From Sphingorhabdus pulchriflava (GTDB taxonomy: Bacteria > Pseudomonadota > Alphaproteobacteria > Sphingomonadales > Sphingomonadaceae), in the NCBI RefSeq assembly GCF_003367235.1, contig NZ_QRGP01000001.1, forward strand, positions 1,302,001 through 1,366,000: a stretch of DNA of 64,000 nucleotides. Direction: 5' to 3'. The notes under the pieces are model-generated. The model did no database searches. It was given only the letters and a program-made list of their open reading frames with translations, and was not told where the DNA came from. This document shows, piece by piece, positions 23,189-31,720 of this stretch (position 1 is the stretch's first letter; each line of letters starts with the position of its first letter). Made by a program: the position numbers and the translations under genes.

Positions 23189-24797
23189 CGGCGTCCTCCT
23201 CTTCAAACCCCGGCGCGGGTGCGCCATCTTCATCTTCAAACCAGTGCGCACGGGCAGCCATGATAATCTCATTGCCCTGTTCTTCGTTCAGTCCATAGAC
23301 TGCGAGGATGCCCGGCTTTTCTTCGGTGCGTGCGCGACGGTTATCGCTGCGACGCTGTTCACCGCGGCCCTTTTGGATAAGCTCGTCGGTCGCAAGATCG
23401 GCCAGATCATCCAGCGTCTTGATACCAGCCTTACCCAAAGTGACGAGCATCGCTTCGGTCAGGTGCGGCAATTCGGCCAATGCGTCTTCAACGCCCAGTT
23501 CACGCCGTTCAGTGCGCGCAGCTTCTTCCTTGCGCTCAAGAGCCTCAACGGCACGGCTTTGAAGTTCTTCGGCCAGCTCGTCGTCAAGACCTTCGATACC
23601 AGCGATTTCTTCAAGCGCGACATAGGCCACTTCTTCGAGTTCGCTGAACCCTTCGGCAACCAACAGCTGCGCGAGCGTTTCGTCGACGTCGAGTTCCTGC
23701 TGGAACATTTCCGAACGCTCGACAAATTCCTTCTGACGCTTCTCGCTCGATTCCGCCTCGGTCATGATGTCGATAGCACGACCCGTCAGCTGGCTGGCGA
23801 GACGGACATTCTGGCCACGGCGACCGATGGCAAGGCTCAATTGATCGTCAGGAACGACAACCTCGATGCGGCCCTCTTCTTCATCGATAACCACGCGGCT
23901 GACCGTTGCGGGCTGCAATGCGTTGACGATAAAGGTCGCTGCATCTTCCGACCAGGGGATGATGTCGATCTTTTCGCCCTGCATTTCCTGAACAACGGCC
24001 TGAACGCGGCTGCCCTTCATGCCGACGCATGCGCCGACGGGGTCAATCGAGCTGTCATAGCTGATCACGCCAATCTTGGCGCGGCTGCCCGGATCGCGGG
24101 CTGCGGCCTTGATTTCGATGATGCCATCGTAAATTTCGGGTACTTCCTGTGCGAACAGCTTCTTCATGAAGTCCGGATGTGCACGGCTGAGCAGAATCTG
24201 CGGACCGCGGTTTTCACGAACGACCTTCAGGATCAATGCACGAACGCGATCGCCGGGGCGCACCACTTCGCGCGGAATCTGCTGGTCGCGGCGGATAACG
24301 CCTTCGGCACGACCAAGATCTACCACGACATGACCGAATTCGACTGACTTCACGACGCCAGTGATGATTTCGCCTGCGCGATCCTTGAATTCTTCAAATT
24401 GGCGCTCGCGCTCTGCATCGCGAACTTTCTGGAAGATAACCTGCTTTGCTGACTGTGCGTCGATACGGCCCAGATCAACCGGGGGCAGCGGATCGACGAT
24501 GAAATCGCCAACCTTGGCATCCTTTTGCAGCTTTTCGGCCTGCTTGATATCGACCTGCTTGAAATAGTCTTCGACCACTTCAACAACCTCAACAACGCGC
24601 CACAGGCGAAGGTCGCCAGTCTGCGTATCTAGTTTTGCGCGAATGTCGTTTTCGGCACCATAGCGGGCCCGCGCTGCGCGCTGGATCGCTTCTTCAAGTG
24701 CTTCGACAACGATCGCCTTGTCGATCATCTTTTCGCTGGCAACTGCGTTAGCGATAGCAAGCAGTTCTGCCTTATTGGCGGCTATCGGATTGGCCAT
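23166..24797 (-). CDS. nusA: Transcription termination/antitermination factor NusA
   Basis: NusA binds RNA polymerase and nascent RNA and modulates pausing, termination and antitermination. The 543-residue protein has an N-terminal polymerase-binding domain, an S1 domain (GEIITGVVKSVEFGHVVVDL), two KH domains (GACVGMKGSRVQAVVQEM and IGRRGQNVRLASQLTG), and acidic helix-hairpin-helix repeats toward the C-terminus. It begins four bases after the rimP stop with a good CAGGAAG site. The end overlaps the next gene. Confidence 0.98.
   Translation of the reverse strand: MANPIAANKAELLAIANAVASEKMIDKAIVVEALEEAIQRAARARYGAENDIRAKLDTQTGDLRLWRVVEVVEVVEDYFKQVDIKQAEKLQKDAKVGDFIVDPLPPVDLGRIDAQSAKQVIFQKVRDAERERQFEEFKDRAGEIITGVVKSVEFGHVVVDLGRAEGVIRRDQQIPREVVRPGDRVRALILKVVRENRGPQILLSRAHPDFMKKLFAQEVPEIYDGIIEIKAAARDPGSRAKIGVISYDSSIDPVGACVGMKGSRVQAVVQEMQGEKIDIIPWSEDAATFIVNALQPATVSRVVIDEEEGRIEVVVPDDQLSLAIGRRGQNVRLASQLTGRAIDIMTEAESSEKRQKEFVERSEMFQQELDVDETLAQLLVAEGFSELEEVAYVALEEIAGIEGLDDELAEELQSRAVEALERKEEAARTERRELGVEDALAELPHLTEAMLVTLGKAGIKTLDDLADLATDELIQKGRGEQRRSDNRRARTEEKPGILAVYGLNEEQGNEIIMAARAHWFEDEDGAPAPGFEEEDAVVAEDSQ
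23186..23200 (-). promoter_or_regulatory. Shine-Dalgarno and TTG start of the ylxR-like gene inside nusA
   Basis: AGGAGG (complement of 23195-23200), a six-base spacer, then TTG (23188-23186) give an optimal translation start within the last codons of nusA. This decides the start of the downstream gene and implies coupling to nusA translation. Confidence 0.7.
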
Positions 24798-24800
24798 AGC

Positions 24801-25358
24801 TTAGTCTTCCTGTACGTCGTCTGGAGTTTCTTCTTCGATGGCATCGGCCCCAGCGCTGTTGAGCGGCGCAGTCGACGCAATCAGCCGGTCTGTCAAGACC
24901 AGCTTGGCGGAATATATATTGGAAAAGGCAATTGCGTGTTTGGCGCCAGTGCGATCGGTTATCGAAACCTCTTCGCCGTCGACGCCTGCAAGTTCACCGC
25001 GAAACCTTTTCTGGTTTTCAATAGGCTCGATTGCCTCGATTTTGGCTTCATGCCCTGCCCACTCGGCAAAGTCCTTCAGCCGGGTCAGAGGGCGATCGAT
25101 GCCCGGGGAGCTGACTTCGAGCCGATAGGCCTCTTCGATCGGGTCCAGCTCATCAAACAGGTCCGAGATCCGGTGCGACAGTGCGGCACAATCATCGATA
25201 ACAAGCTGGCCCGTTTCCGGTCGCTCCGCCATCACCTGTAATGTCGGCTCATCGGAACCTTCCGCGCCGCGATCAAACCAGGCCACGCGCACCAGATCGA
25301 AACCTAGAGCTTCGGCTTCAGGTGCGATGAGTGCGGCAAGCTTTTTCAAATCGGGCAT
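24801..25358 (-). CDS. rimP: Ribosome maturation factor RimP
   Basis: RimP assists 30S subunit maturation. The 185-residue protein shows the family core: AEALGFDLVRVAW, then VIDDCAALSHRISDLFDE, then YRLEVSSPGIDRPLTRLKDF, with a C-terminal SH3-like region and a short acidic tail (EEETPDDVQED). The ATG at 25358 is chosen because it matches the usual MPDLKKL start; longer in-frame versions extend into a low-complexity upstream region. It is the first gene of the rimP-nusA-infB operon. The 189-base divergent gap to the sugar dehydrogenase should contain its promoter; none was clear by eye. Confidence 0.95.
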   Translation of the reverse strand: MPDLKKLAALIAPEAEALGFDLVRVAWFDRGAEGSDEPTLQVMAERPETGQLVIDDCAALSHRISDLFDELDPIEEAYRLEVSSPGIDRPLTRLKDFAEWAGHEAKIEAIEPIENQKRFRGELAGVDGEEVSITDRTGAKHAIAFSNIYSAKLVLTDRLIASTAPLNSAGADAIEEETPDDVQED

Positions 25359-25547
25359 GGTGTTCCAAAACAGTCGATGACAAAGCGAATGGCCGATTGT
25401 GCCGGCCCCTTCCGGCGCCAGCCCCTTCAGTGTTTCGCAATGTCGGGATAAACCCCATCTAGGCGGAGATAAGGCGAAATGCAACCCTCTTGCCAAGCCA
25501 CTGATGCATTCGCATTTATCAGCCGGAATATAAGAGGAGATATCCCC

Positions 25548-26675
25548 ATGTTGCGTGCCTTAAGCCTAACCGCCGCCAGCCTTGTTGCAGTTGCATGTAC
25601 CCCGTCAACCAGCAACGCCGAAGTTTCGACCGGCTCCAAGCCTTTTGCCGTCACCGAAATCGCGACCTTCAACGAACCTTGGGCGATGACTTTCCTGCCC
25701 GAATTCAATCAAGCGCTTGTCACCGAAAAGGGCGGCAAGTTGATGCTTTGGGAGTCCGAAGGTCCGGTTGTTGAAGTCAAGGGCGTGCCTAAAGTCGCTT
25801 ATGGCGGCCAAGGCGGGTTGGGCGACGTTGTACTGCATCCCGACTTTGCCAACAATCGCACAATCTATATCAGCTATGCCGAAGCAGGCGAAGGCGGATA
25901 TGGCGCAGCGGTTGCGTCGGCCAAACTCGATTCCGAAAATGGCGAACCAACGCTTAAAGATATAAAGGTGATTTGGCGGCAAGTGCCCAAAGTCGAAGGG
26001 CGCGGTCACTATGGACACCGCCTCGCCTTCTCGCCCGACGGCAAATATCTGTTCATCGCCTCGGGAGAGCGGCAGAAATTTGATCCGGCGCAGGATATGA
26101 ATTCCAATTTGGGCAAGGTGCTGCGCATTTTCCCCGATGGCGGCATTCCAAAAGACAATCCCTTTTACGACGCAAGCAATCCGGTGAAGTCGCAAATCTG
26201 GTCACTTGGCCACCGCAATCCGCTGGGCCTGACCTTTGATGACAAGGGTCAATTGTGGAACCAGGAAATGGGACCACGACATGGCGACGAACTCAATCTG
26301 GTCAAACGCGGCGCCAATTATGGATATCCCAAAGTTTCGAACGGCAACCATTATGACGGCCGCGACATCCCCGACCACAAGCCAGGTGATGGTTTCGAAG
26401 CGCCCAAGGCGTTCTGGGATCCCGCCATTTCACCGGGCGGATTGATGTATTACAATGGCGATCTCTTCCCGGCATGGAAGGGTTCGCTATTCCTCGGCGG
26501 ATTGGGCGGCGAAGTGCTGGTTCGCGTCAAAGTCAACGGCGATACTGTCGAAAAGGCAGACCATTGGCCGATGGATGCGCGCATCCGCGAAGTTGAACAA
26601 AGCCCTGATGGCGCTGTCTGGGTTTTGGAAGACGGCGAGAAAGGCCGCCTTCTCAAACTGACCCCGAAAAAATAG
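25548..26675 (+). CDS. PQQ-dependent aldose sugar dehydrogenase (YliI/Asd type), probable lipoprotein
   Basis: This 375-residue beta-propeller enzyme is expected to oxidise aldoses in the periplasm using PQQ. Diagnostic segments are NEPWAMTFLP, GGQGGLGDVVLHPDF, GHYGHRLAFSPDG with the likely catalytic His, GHRNPLGLTFD, and EMGPRHGDELN. The N-terminus is a signal peptide with a weak lipobox (AVAC). AAGAGGAGA lies before the ATG. PQQ biosynthesis genes are not in the window, so cofactor supply is unresolved. Substrate specificity cannot be read from the sequence. Confidence 0.88.
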   Translation: MLRALSLTAASLVAVACTPSTSNAEVSTGSKPFAVTEIATFNEPWAMTFLPEFNQALVTEKGGKLMLWESEGPVVEVKGVPKVAYGGQGGLGDVVLHPDFANNRTIYISYAEAGEGGYGAAVASAKLDSENGEPTLKDIKVIWRQVPKVEGRGHYGHRLAFSPDGKYLFIASGERQKFDPAQDMNSNLGKVLRIFPDGGIPKDNPFYDASNPVKSQIWSLGHRNPLGLTFDDKGQLWNQEMGPRHGDELNLVKRGANYGYPKVSNGNHYDGRDIPDHKPGDGFEAPKAFWDPAISPGGLMYYNGDLFPAWKGSLFLGGLGGEVLVRVKVNGDTVEKADHWPMDARIREVEQSPDGAVWVLEDGEKGRLLKLTPKK

Positions 26676-26678
26676 CGA

Positions 26679-27557
26679 TCAGGTCGCAGACACCGTTCCC
26701 GACAGATCCGCAAGGAATTTGCGGATCCGCTTGGCATTGACGCCAAGGTCGCTGACACCGACGCGGCTGACCGAACGCATGTCGATAACGCTGCCCTTGC
26801 CATCTTCAGTCGGACGAACGCGCAGCACGATGTCGTCCTTGAAGCGGAACAACGCCGTTGTCGCAGTTGCCTCCATCCGTCCTTCGACCGGATCGGCAAC
26901 TGCGATATCCCAACCGCGCGTCTGGGCAAGCCGTTCCGCTTTTGCGATTACTTCGGCCACCGGCTCGTTCATCCGCACGGTCCGCACATCCCCATAAGCC
27001 TGCCGATGCAACAGTTCCCAGCGCTGCATCGGGTTCATGCCCTTCATTTTGGGATCATCGACGCCAGGCACATCGTCCAGATTATCAGGGCGCAATGCCA
27101 GCATCCGATATTGGGGCGGATCGGCAAGATCGGTTGAAATGTCATGAATGGCTGGCACCGAGCGTGCCGTATAAACCCAGCTTAGCATCCAGCCTGCATA
27201 GACCAAGGCGATGGCCATCCCCGTCCAGCGCAGCCAACGGCGATTGCCTTTGGCGCGCTTCCGGTGCCACCAGCCAAAAATCAGCCCGAGCAAAAGTGCC
27301 GCGACGGCCAAGAAGAAGGAGTATTGCAGCCCGGTTAGACCGCTTCTCCAGTCCCACAATCCCCAGCCCGCACCGATTGGGCCAAGCAGCCCCCAAAGCG
27401 CGGCGACAATCGCCATTACGAGCACCGATTTGCCTGCCCAGTCAGATGGTTGTGGCACAACATTGGTGTCGGTTGTTTCGACAGAAGGGGTAACAGGCGG
27501 TGCCGAAGTTGCTCCGACGCTTTCCGGTTCTGCGGTCTTTTCGATCTCTTCCGACAT
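26679..27557 (-). CDS. Membrane protein with C-terminal DUF1499 domain
   Basis: The 292-residue protein begins with a polar Thr/Pro/Glu-rich stretch. Three hydrophobic segments follow (around residues 43-65, 78-98 and 110-130), then a C-terminal DUF1499 domain with RTVRMNEPVAEVIAKAERLA and the RSVSRVGVSDLGVNAKRI ending. DUF1499 has no known function. It is monocistronic, convergent with the sugar dehydrogenase (three-base gap) and divergent from the MFS gene. Confidence 0.85.
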   Translation of the reverse strand: MSEEIEKTAEPESVGATSAPPVTPSVETTDTNVVPQPSDWAGKSVLVMAIVAALWGLLGPIGAGWGLWDWRSGLTGLQYSFFLAVAALLLGLIFGWWHRKRAKGNRRWLRWTGMAIALVYAGWMLSWVYTARSVPAIHDISTDLADPPQYRMLALRPDNLDDVPGVDDPKMKGMNPMQRWELLHRQAYGDVRTVRMNEPVAEVIAKAERLAQTRGWDIAVADPVEGRMEATATTALFRFKDDIVLRVRPTEDGKGSVIDMRSVSRVGVSDLGVNAKRIRKFLADLSGTVSAT

Positions 27558-27652
27558 GCTCTGCTCCTCAACCAGATGTCTTGCTTAGCGCAACCCTCTC
27601 ATCAGATGCAATAAACATGGACAAAGGTTACACCCGCTGACAAGGCGCACTC

Positions 27653-28894
27653 ATGTCGATGGACCCCGCCATCCAGAAACGCGCGACGCGTTTCGTGTTG
27701 TTGACCGTGCTCATTTACTCGATGGGTTTCGGCATCATCATGCCTGTGTTGCCGGATCTGATCCGCCATCTCGCGGATGTTGACGCAGCCGAAGCAGCGC
27801 GGATCGGGGCCTGGATCGGTGCAACCTATGGCCTGTTTCAGGTTTTGCTGATGCCGACGGTTGGCAATCTGGGTGACCGCTTTGGCCGCCGTCCGGTGTT
27901 TCTGGTTTCGCTGTTCGCTTTTGGTTTGGACTTTTTGCTGATGGGGCTCGCCCCCAATATCGGATGGCTTTTTGTCGGGCGTGCCATTGCGGGTGGATTG
28001 GGCGCGATATTCGGCCCGGCCAATGCCGCCATGGCCGATATGTCGACCGCGGACAATCGCGCCGCAAGCTTTGGCAAAGTCGGGGCAGCCTTTGGCATGG
28101 GTTTCATCCTGGGCCCCGTCGTTGGCGGCTTCCTTGGCGATTTCGGCCCGCGTGTCCCCTTCTTTGTCGCAGCCGGCCTAGCCTTCGCCAACGGTATTTA
28201 CGGTTGGCTCGTCTTCCCCGAAACCATGGCTAAGGAAAAACAACGCCCCTTCGAATGGAAACGGGCGAATCCGCTCGGCGCTTTTGCGTCGCTTGGCCAT
28301 ATCAAAGGCATATTGCCGGTCGCTTTGATCTACTTCCTCTGGGCACTGGCAGGGAATGTCTACCCGTCGAGCTGGTCGTTTTTCGCACCCATCCAATATG
28401 ATTGGGACAGCCGCATGGTGGGGATATCGCTAGGGCTGGTCGGAGTCTCTATGGCTTTGTTTCAAGCAGTCATCATCCGCCGCTTCATCACCCGATTTGG
28501 TGAGAGGCGCACGGCTTATGTCGGGATGCTGTCGGGCATCGCCAGCTATCTGGTTGTTGCCTTTGTGCCCTATGGCGGAGTCATTATGGTGCTGCTGCTC
28601 GTTAATGGCTTTTCGGGCATGGTGATGCCGTCGCTCAACGCCATGATGTCAATGCGCACGCCCCCTTCGCAACAGGGGGAACTGCAGGGGTTGATCGGCA
28701 GCCTGTCTGCGCTCAGCCTGATGATCGCACAGTTTACCTATAATTATGCGCTGGCGGCATTTACCGAAACCGGTGCTCCAGTGCGCTTCCCCGGCGCTCC
28801 TTTTGTTATTGCCGCAACCATCGGCGCGATTGCGTTTCTTTCATTGTTGATGTTGCGTAAGCGACCTGATCAGCTCCCGCAGGCCCATGACTGA
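27653..28894 (+). CDS. MFS transporter of the TetA(tetracycline efflux)-like family
   Basis: This 413-residue, 12-helix major facilitator is related to the Tet family of drug:H+ antiporters. Family signs are the first-helix [14 protein letters not shown] and the motif A-like loop [13 protein letters not shown] after helix 2. The helix 5 antiporter motif lies around [22 protein letters not shown]. Chromosomal members in sphingomonads usually have unknown substrates, so tetracycline resistance should not be assumed. It starts a tightly overlapping run with the GNAT, DUF1285, NUDIX and cca genes. Confidence 0.88.
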   Translation: MSMDPAIQKRATRFVLLTVLIYSMGFGIIMPVLPDLIRHLADVDAAEAARIGAWIGATYGLFQVLLMPTVGNLGDRFGRRPVFLVSLFAFGLDFLLMGLAPNIGWLFVGRAIAGGLGAIFGPANAAMADMSTADNRAASFGKVGAAFGMGFILGPVVGGFLGDFGPRVPFFVAAGLAFANGIYGWLVFPETMAKEKQRPFEWKRANPLGAFASLGHIKGILPVALIYFLWALAGNVYPSSWSFFAPIQYDWDSRMVGISLGLVGVSMALFQAVIIRRFITRFGERRTAYVGMLSGIASYLVVAFVPYGGVIMVLLLVNGFSGMVMPSLNAMMSMRTPPSQQGELQGLIGSLSALSLMIAQFTYNYALAAFTETGAPVRFPGAPFVIAATIGAIAFLSLLMLRKRPDQLPQAHD

Positions 28895-29378
28895 ACTTCT
28901 CTCCCTCGACCAAATACCGCACGAACAAACTGAAGCGCTGCTCGACGCAGCCTTTGGTACCGACCGACGAGGCCGGACCGCTTATTTGCTGCGCTGTGGA
29001 AGCACAGCCATCCCGGAGCTGTCTTTCGCAATAACAGACAATGGCGCGTTGGTGGGTACGATCCAATGTTGGCCGGTCCAGATCGGGGGTGCGAAACTGG
29101 TGCTTGTGGGACCTGTGGCCGTCTTACCTGAGCGCCAAGGACAAGGCATAGGCCACCGCCTGATGTATGCAAGCCTTGACGCCACCGCGCGACTGGGCGA
29201 ACCGGCGATGGTGATGATTGGCGATCCCGAATATTATGAACGCTTCGGCTTTACCGCGGCCGAAACCAGCGGATGGCTTCTGCCCGGACCTTGGGAGCCG
29301 CGAAGGCTGCTCGCCCGCAATGTTGGCGGACATAGCCTGCCCGAAACCGGCATGCTGGAACGCGCTGATGCCCTATAA
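28887..29378 (+). CDS. GNAT-family N-acetyltransferase
   Basis: This 163-residue YhbS-like acetyltransferase has the acetyl-CoA-binding motif A (VAVLPERQGQGIGHRLM), followed by the EYYERFGF strand typical of this subgroup. The acceptor substrate is unknown. The ATG lies inside the last codons of the MFS gene (8-base overlap), and its own end overlaps the DUF1285 gene by 11 bases. It is therefore expressed with both, although a functional link is not evident. Confidence 0.88.
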   Translation: MTELLSLDQIPHEQTEALLDAAFGTDRRGRTAYLLRCGSTAIPELSFAITDNGALVGTIQCWPVQIGGAKLVLVGPVAVLPERQGQGIGHRLMYASLDATARLGEPAMVMIGDPEYYERFGFTAAETSGWLLPGPWEPRRLLARNVGGHSLPETGMLERADAL

Positions 29379-29919
29379 TCCGCCACCCGAATTGGCGACG
29401 CTCGATCTGGCGGCCATCGCGCAACTGGTGGCCGAACGCAAACTGCCGCCGGTCGATCAATGGCACCCTTCAAAAACGGGCGACAGCGAAATATGCATAA
29501 CCGCCGACGGACGCTGGTTTCACCAGGGCGGAGAGATTCGCCGCCCGGCCATGGTTCGGGCCTTTTCGTCCTTGCTGCGCCGCGAGGCTGACGGCAGCTA
29601 TCATCTTGTGACGCCGCAGGAGCGCCTATCGATTGCCGTCGAGGACGCGCCCTTCATCGCGGTTGAATGCCTACGCGAGGGCTACGGTCCGCAGTCAACC
29701 TTTGCCTTTCGGCTCAACACCGATGATCTTGTTATTGCCGGTCCAGATCATGGTATCGAAACACGGCCTTTTCCCTATTTACACGTGCGCGGAGACCTAT
29801 GGGCCAAATTCTCTCGCCCGGTATATTATGAACTCGCCGAAATCGCGCTTGAAGAAAACCCTGATGTACCGGGAATCTGGAGCGATGGAGAGTTTTTTGC
29901 TCTAGGCGCAGCCGAATGA
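29368..29919 (+). CDS. DUF1285 domain-containing protein
   Basis: The 183-residue protein matches the DUF1285 family, with CITADGRWFHQGGEI near residue 45 and RPAMVRAFSSLLRRE. A second half with LVTPQERLSIAVEDAPFIAVE follows. The function is unknown. The family commonly precedes a CoA-pyrophosphatase NUDIX gene and a cca gene in alphaproteobacteria, as here, which suggests a conserved operon. The start overlaps the GNAT gene and the stop overlaps the NUDIX start by ATGA. Confidence 0.88.
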   Translation: MPYNPPPELATLDLAAIAQLVAERKLPPVDQWHPSKTGDSEICITADGRWFHQGGEIRRPAMVRAFSSLLRREADGSYHLVTPQERLSIAVEDAPFIAVECLREGYGPQSTFAFRLNTDDLVIAGPDHGIETRPFPYLHVRGDLWAKFSRPVYYELAEIALEENPDVPGIWSDGEFFALGAAE

Positions 29920-30497
29920 GCTGGCGTCAGAATATCATCGACGCGCTTGCGCCTGACCGGCAGATCGATATCCACGATGAGCGGCGCTTTGCAGCAGAAG
30001 GCTTTGTCTATCGGCCTGCGGCGGTACTGATTGCCCTCACCGACCGAAGCGAACCCGGAGTCATTCTCACCCAGCGCCCGGACTGGTTGCGCAGCCACGC
30101 CGGGCAAGTCGCGTTCCCCGGCGGAAAGATCGACGACACCGATAGCGATGTATTTGCCGCGGCCCTACGAGAGGCGGAAGAAGAAATCGCCCTGCCCCGC
30201 GATGCCGTAACCTTATTGGGGGAAGCCGATACCTATCACAGCGGCAGCGGATACCGCATCAGCCCTGTGCTGGGTATCATTCCGCCCGACCTGCCATTGG
30301 TGGCGAACCCCGAAGAAGTGGACGACTGGTTTGAAGTACCGCTAGACTTTCTTGTCGACCCCAAAAATGCGAAGCTGCAAACTGCAACGTGGCAGGGGCA
30401 GACGCGGCAATATTATGATATGGACTGGCAAGGCAGAAGGATCTGGGGTGTGACGGCGGGGATTATCGCCAATCTTGCACGCAGGTTGCGCGGGTGA
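29916..30497 (+). CDS. NUDIX hydrolase, CoA pyrophosphatase type
   Basis: This 193-residue enzyme is predicted to cleave coenzyme A or acyl-CoA into phosphopantetheine and adenosine 3',5'-bisphosphate. The NUDIX box is intact (GGKIDDTD...REAEEEIAL) and is preceded by the CoA-specific TQRPDWLRSHAGQVAFPGG segment. Its start overlaps the DUF1285 stop and its stop overlaps the GTG start of cca. Residues outside the NUDIX box fit the NudL/YeaB subgroup. Confidence 0.92.
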   Translation: MSWRQNIIDALAPDRQIDIHDERRFAAEGFVYRPAAVLIALTDRSEPGVILTQRPDWLRSHAGQVAFPGGKIDDTDSDVFAAALREAEEEIALPRDAVTLLGEADTYHSGSGYRISPVLGIIPPDLPLVANPEEVDDWFEVPLDFLVDPKNAKLQTATWQGQTRQYYDMDWQGRRIWGVTAGIIANLARRLRG

Positions 30498-31720
30498 CGC
30501 AGACTCTCCTCCCTGATGCTGAATGGCTGAGCCATCCCGGTTTGCTCGCCGTCATAGACGCGCTCCGTTCGCCAAAGGGCAATGCTCGGTTGGTAGGCGG
30601 TGCGGTGCGCGACAGCCTTTTAGGATTGGCTGTATCTGACATCGATCTGGCCACGCCATTGCTGCCAAAAGATGTGATCGACAGACTGGAAGCTAAGCAG
30701 ATCAAGGCCGTCCCCACCGGCATCGAACATGGCACCATCACCGCTGTATCACACGACAAGACGTTCGAGGTCACTACACTCCGCCGTGATGTATCGACCG
30801 ATGGGCGCCGCGCGACTGTCGAATTTTCGGAAAGCTGGGCCGAAGATGCCGCACGAAGGGATTTTACGATCAACGCGCTGTATGCCGACCCCGAAACCCG
30901 CGAGATTTACGACTATTTTTCTGGGCAAGTGGATCTCGAAAAAGGCCTGGTCCGCTTTATCGGCGATGCAGAAGCACGCATTGCGGAGGACCATCTGCGC
31001 ATATTGCGTTTCTTCCGCTTCTATGCCCGTTTTGGTCGAAACGATCCTGATAACTGCGCGTTGCAAGCTTGCTCCAAAGCCGCCAGCAGCCTGATGGCGT
31101 TATCGCGCGAACGGATTGCCGATGAATTGATCAAGCTTCTGTCGCTGTCGCATCCTGAAACGAGTATCGCGCTGATGTGTCAGGGAGGCATCTTCAGCGC
31201 GTTTCTGCCCGAAATCGCAACGGATGCGTCTGCCCGTCTTGTACAGCTGATTAAACGCGAAAATTCCGCACATGCCTTACCAAATGCAGGCCGACGGCTG
31301 AATGCCATTCTGCCAGAAGACGTTGCTATTGTTGAGACCGTTGCTGCGCGGCTGAAGCTTTCCAATCGCCTGCGCACCGAATTAGCGGCGCGCCTGACGG
31401 ATTGCAAACCGTCCTCGACTGATGCCCGCGCTTTGGCCTATCGTCTCGGAATAAATTTGGCGCGCGACCTCTTTCTGCTCCACGGCGACGAAAGCACATG
31501 GATGACCGGATATGCCGCACTTGATGGCTGGGAACCGCCCGCCTTCCCGATCAAAGGAGGACAGCTGGTTGAGAAAGGCCTTGATGCGGGTCCCCTGGTT
31601 GCGAAAACGCTGCAGGCCATCGAACGGCAATGGATCGAAGAGGGATTTCCAGACGCTAACCGTGCAGCGGAAATTGCGGATCAGGCAGTCGTGACGGCAC
31701 TGTCCTTAAGGAACGCATAA
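30494..31720 (+). CDS. cca: CCA tRNA nucleotidyltransferase
   Basis: The enzyme adds or repairs the 3' CCA of tRNAs. The 408-residue class II protein has the head motif LVGGAVRDSLLG (residues 34-45) with the metal aspartates in SDIDLATP. The nucleotide-selection segment RRDFTINALY and EDHLRILRFFRFYARFG follow. Translation starts at GTG overlapping the NUDIX stop (GTGA). The 3' end overlaps the convergent GGDEF-EAL gene by 40 bases. Confidence 0.95.
   Translation: MTQTLLPDAEWLSHPGLLAVIDALRSPKGNARLVGGAVRDSLLGLAVSDIDLATPLLPKDVIDRLEAKQIKAVPTGIEHGTITAVSHDKTFEVTTLRRDVSTDGRRATVEFSESWAEDAARRDFTINALYADPETREIYDYFSGQVDLEKGLVRFIGDAEARIAEDHLRILRFFRFYARFGRNDPDNCALQACSKAASSLMALSRERIADELIKLLSLSHPETSIALMCQGGIFSAFLPEIATDASARLVQLIKRENSAHALPNAGRRLNAILPEDVAIVETVAARLKLSNRLRTELAARLTDCKPSSTDARALAYRLGINLARDLFLLHGDESTWMTGYAALDGWEPPAFPIKGGQLVEKGLDAGPLVAKTLQAIERQWIEEGFPDANRAAEIADQAVVTALSLRNA

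Noticed and set aside
23169-24347. Long plus-strand open frame (about 392 codons) opposite nusA
   Set aside because: It is antisense to the S1 and KH domains of nusA; the composition is that of a mirrored coding frame.
27653-28894. Naming the MFS gene tetA and calling tetracycline resistance
   Set aside because: The family resemblance is clear, but chromosomal Tet-like exporters without a tetR neighbour have diverse substrates.
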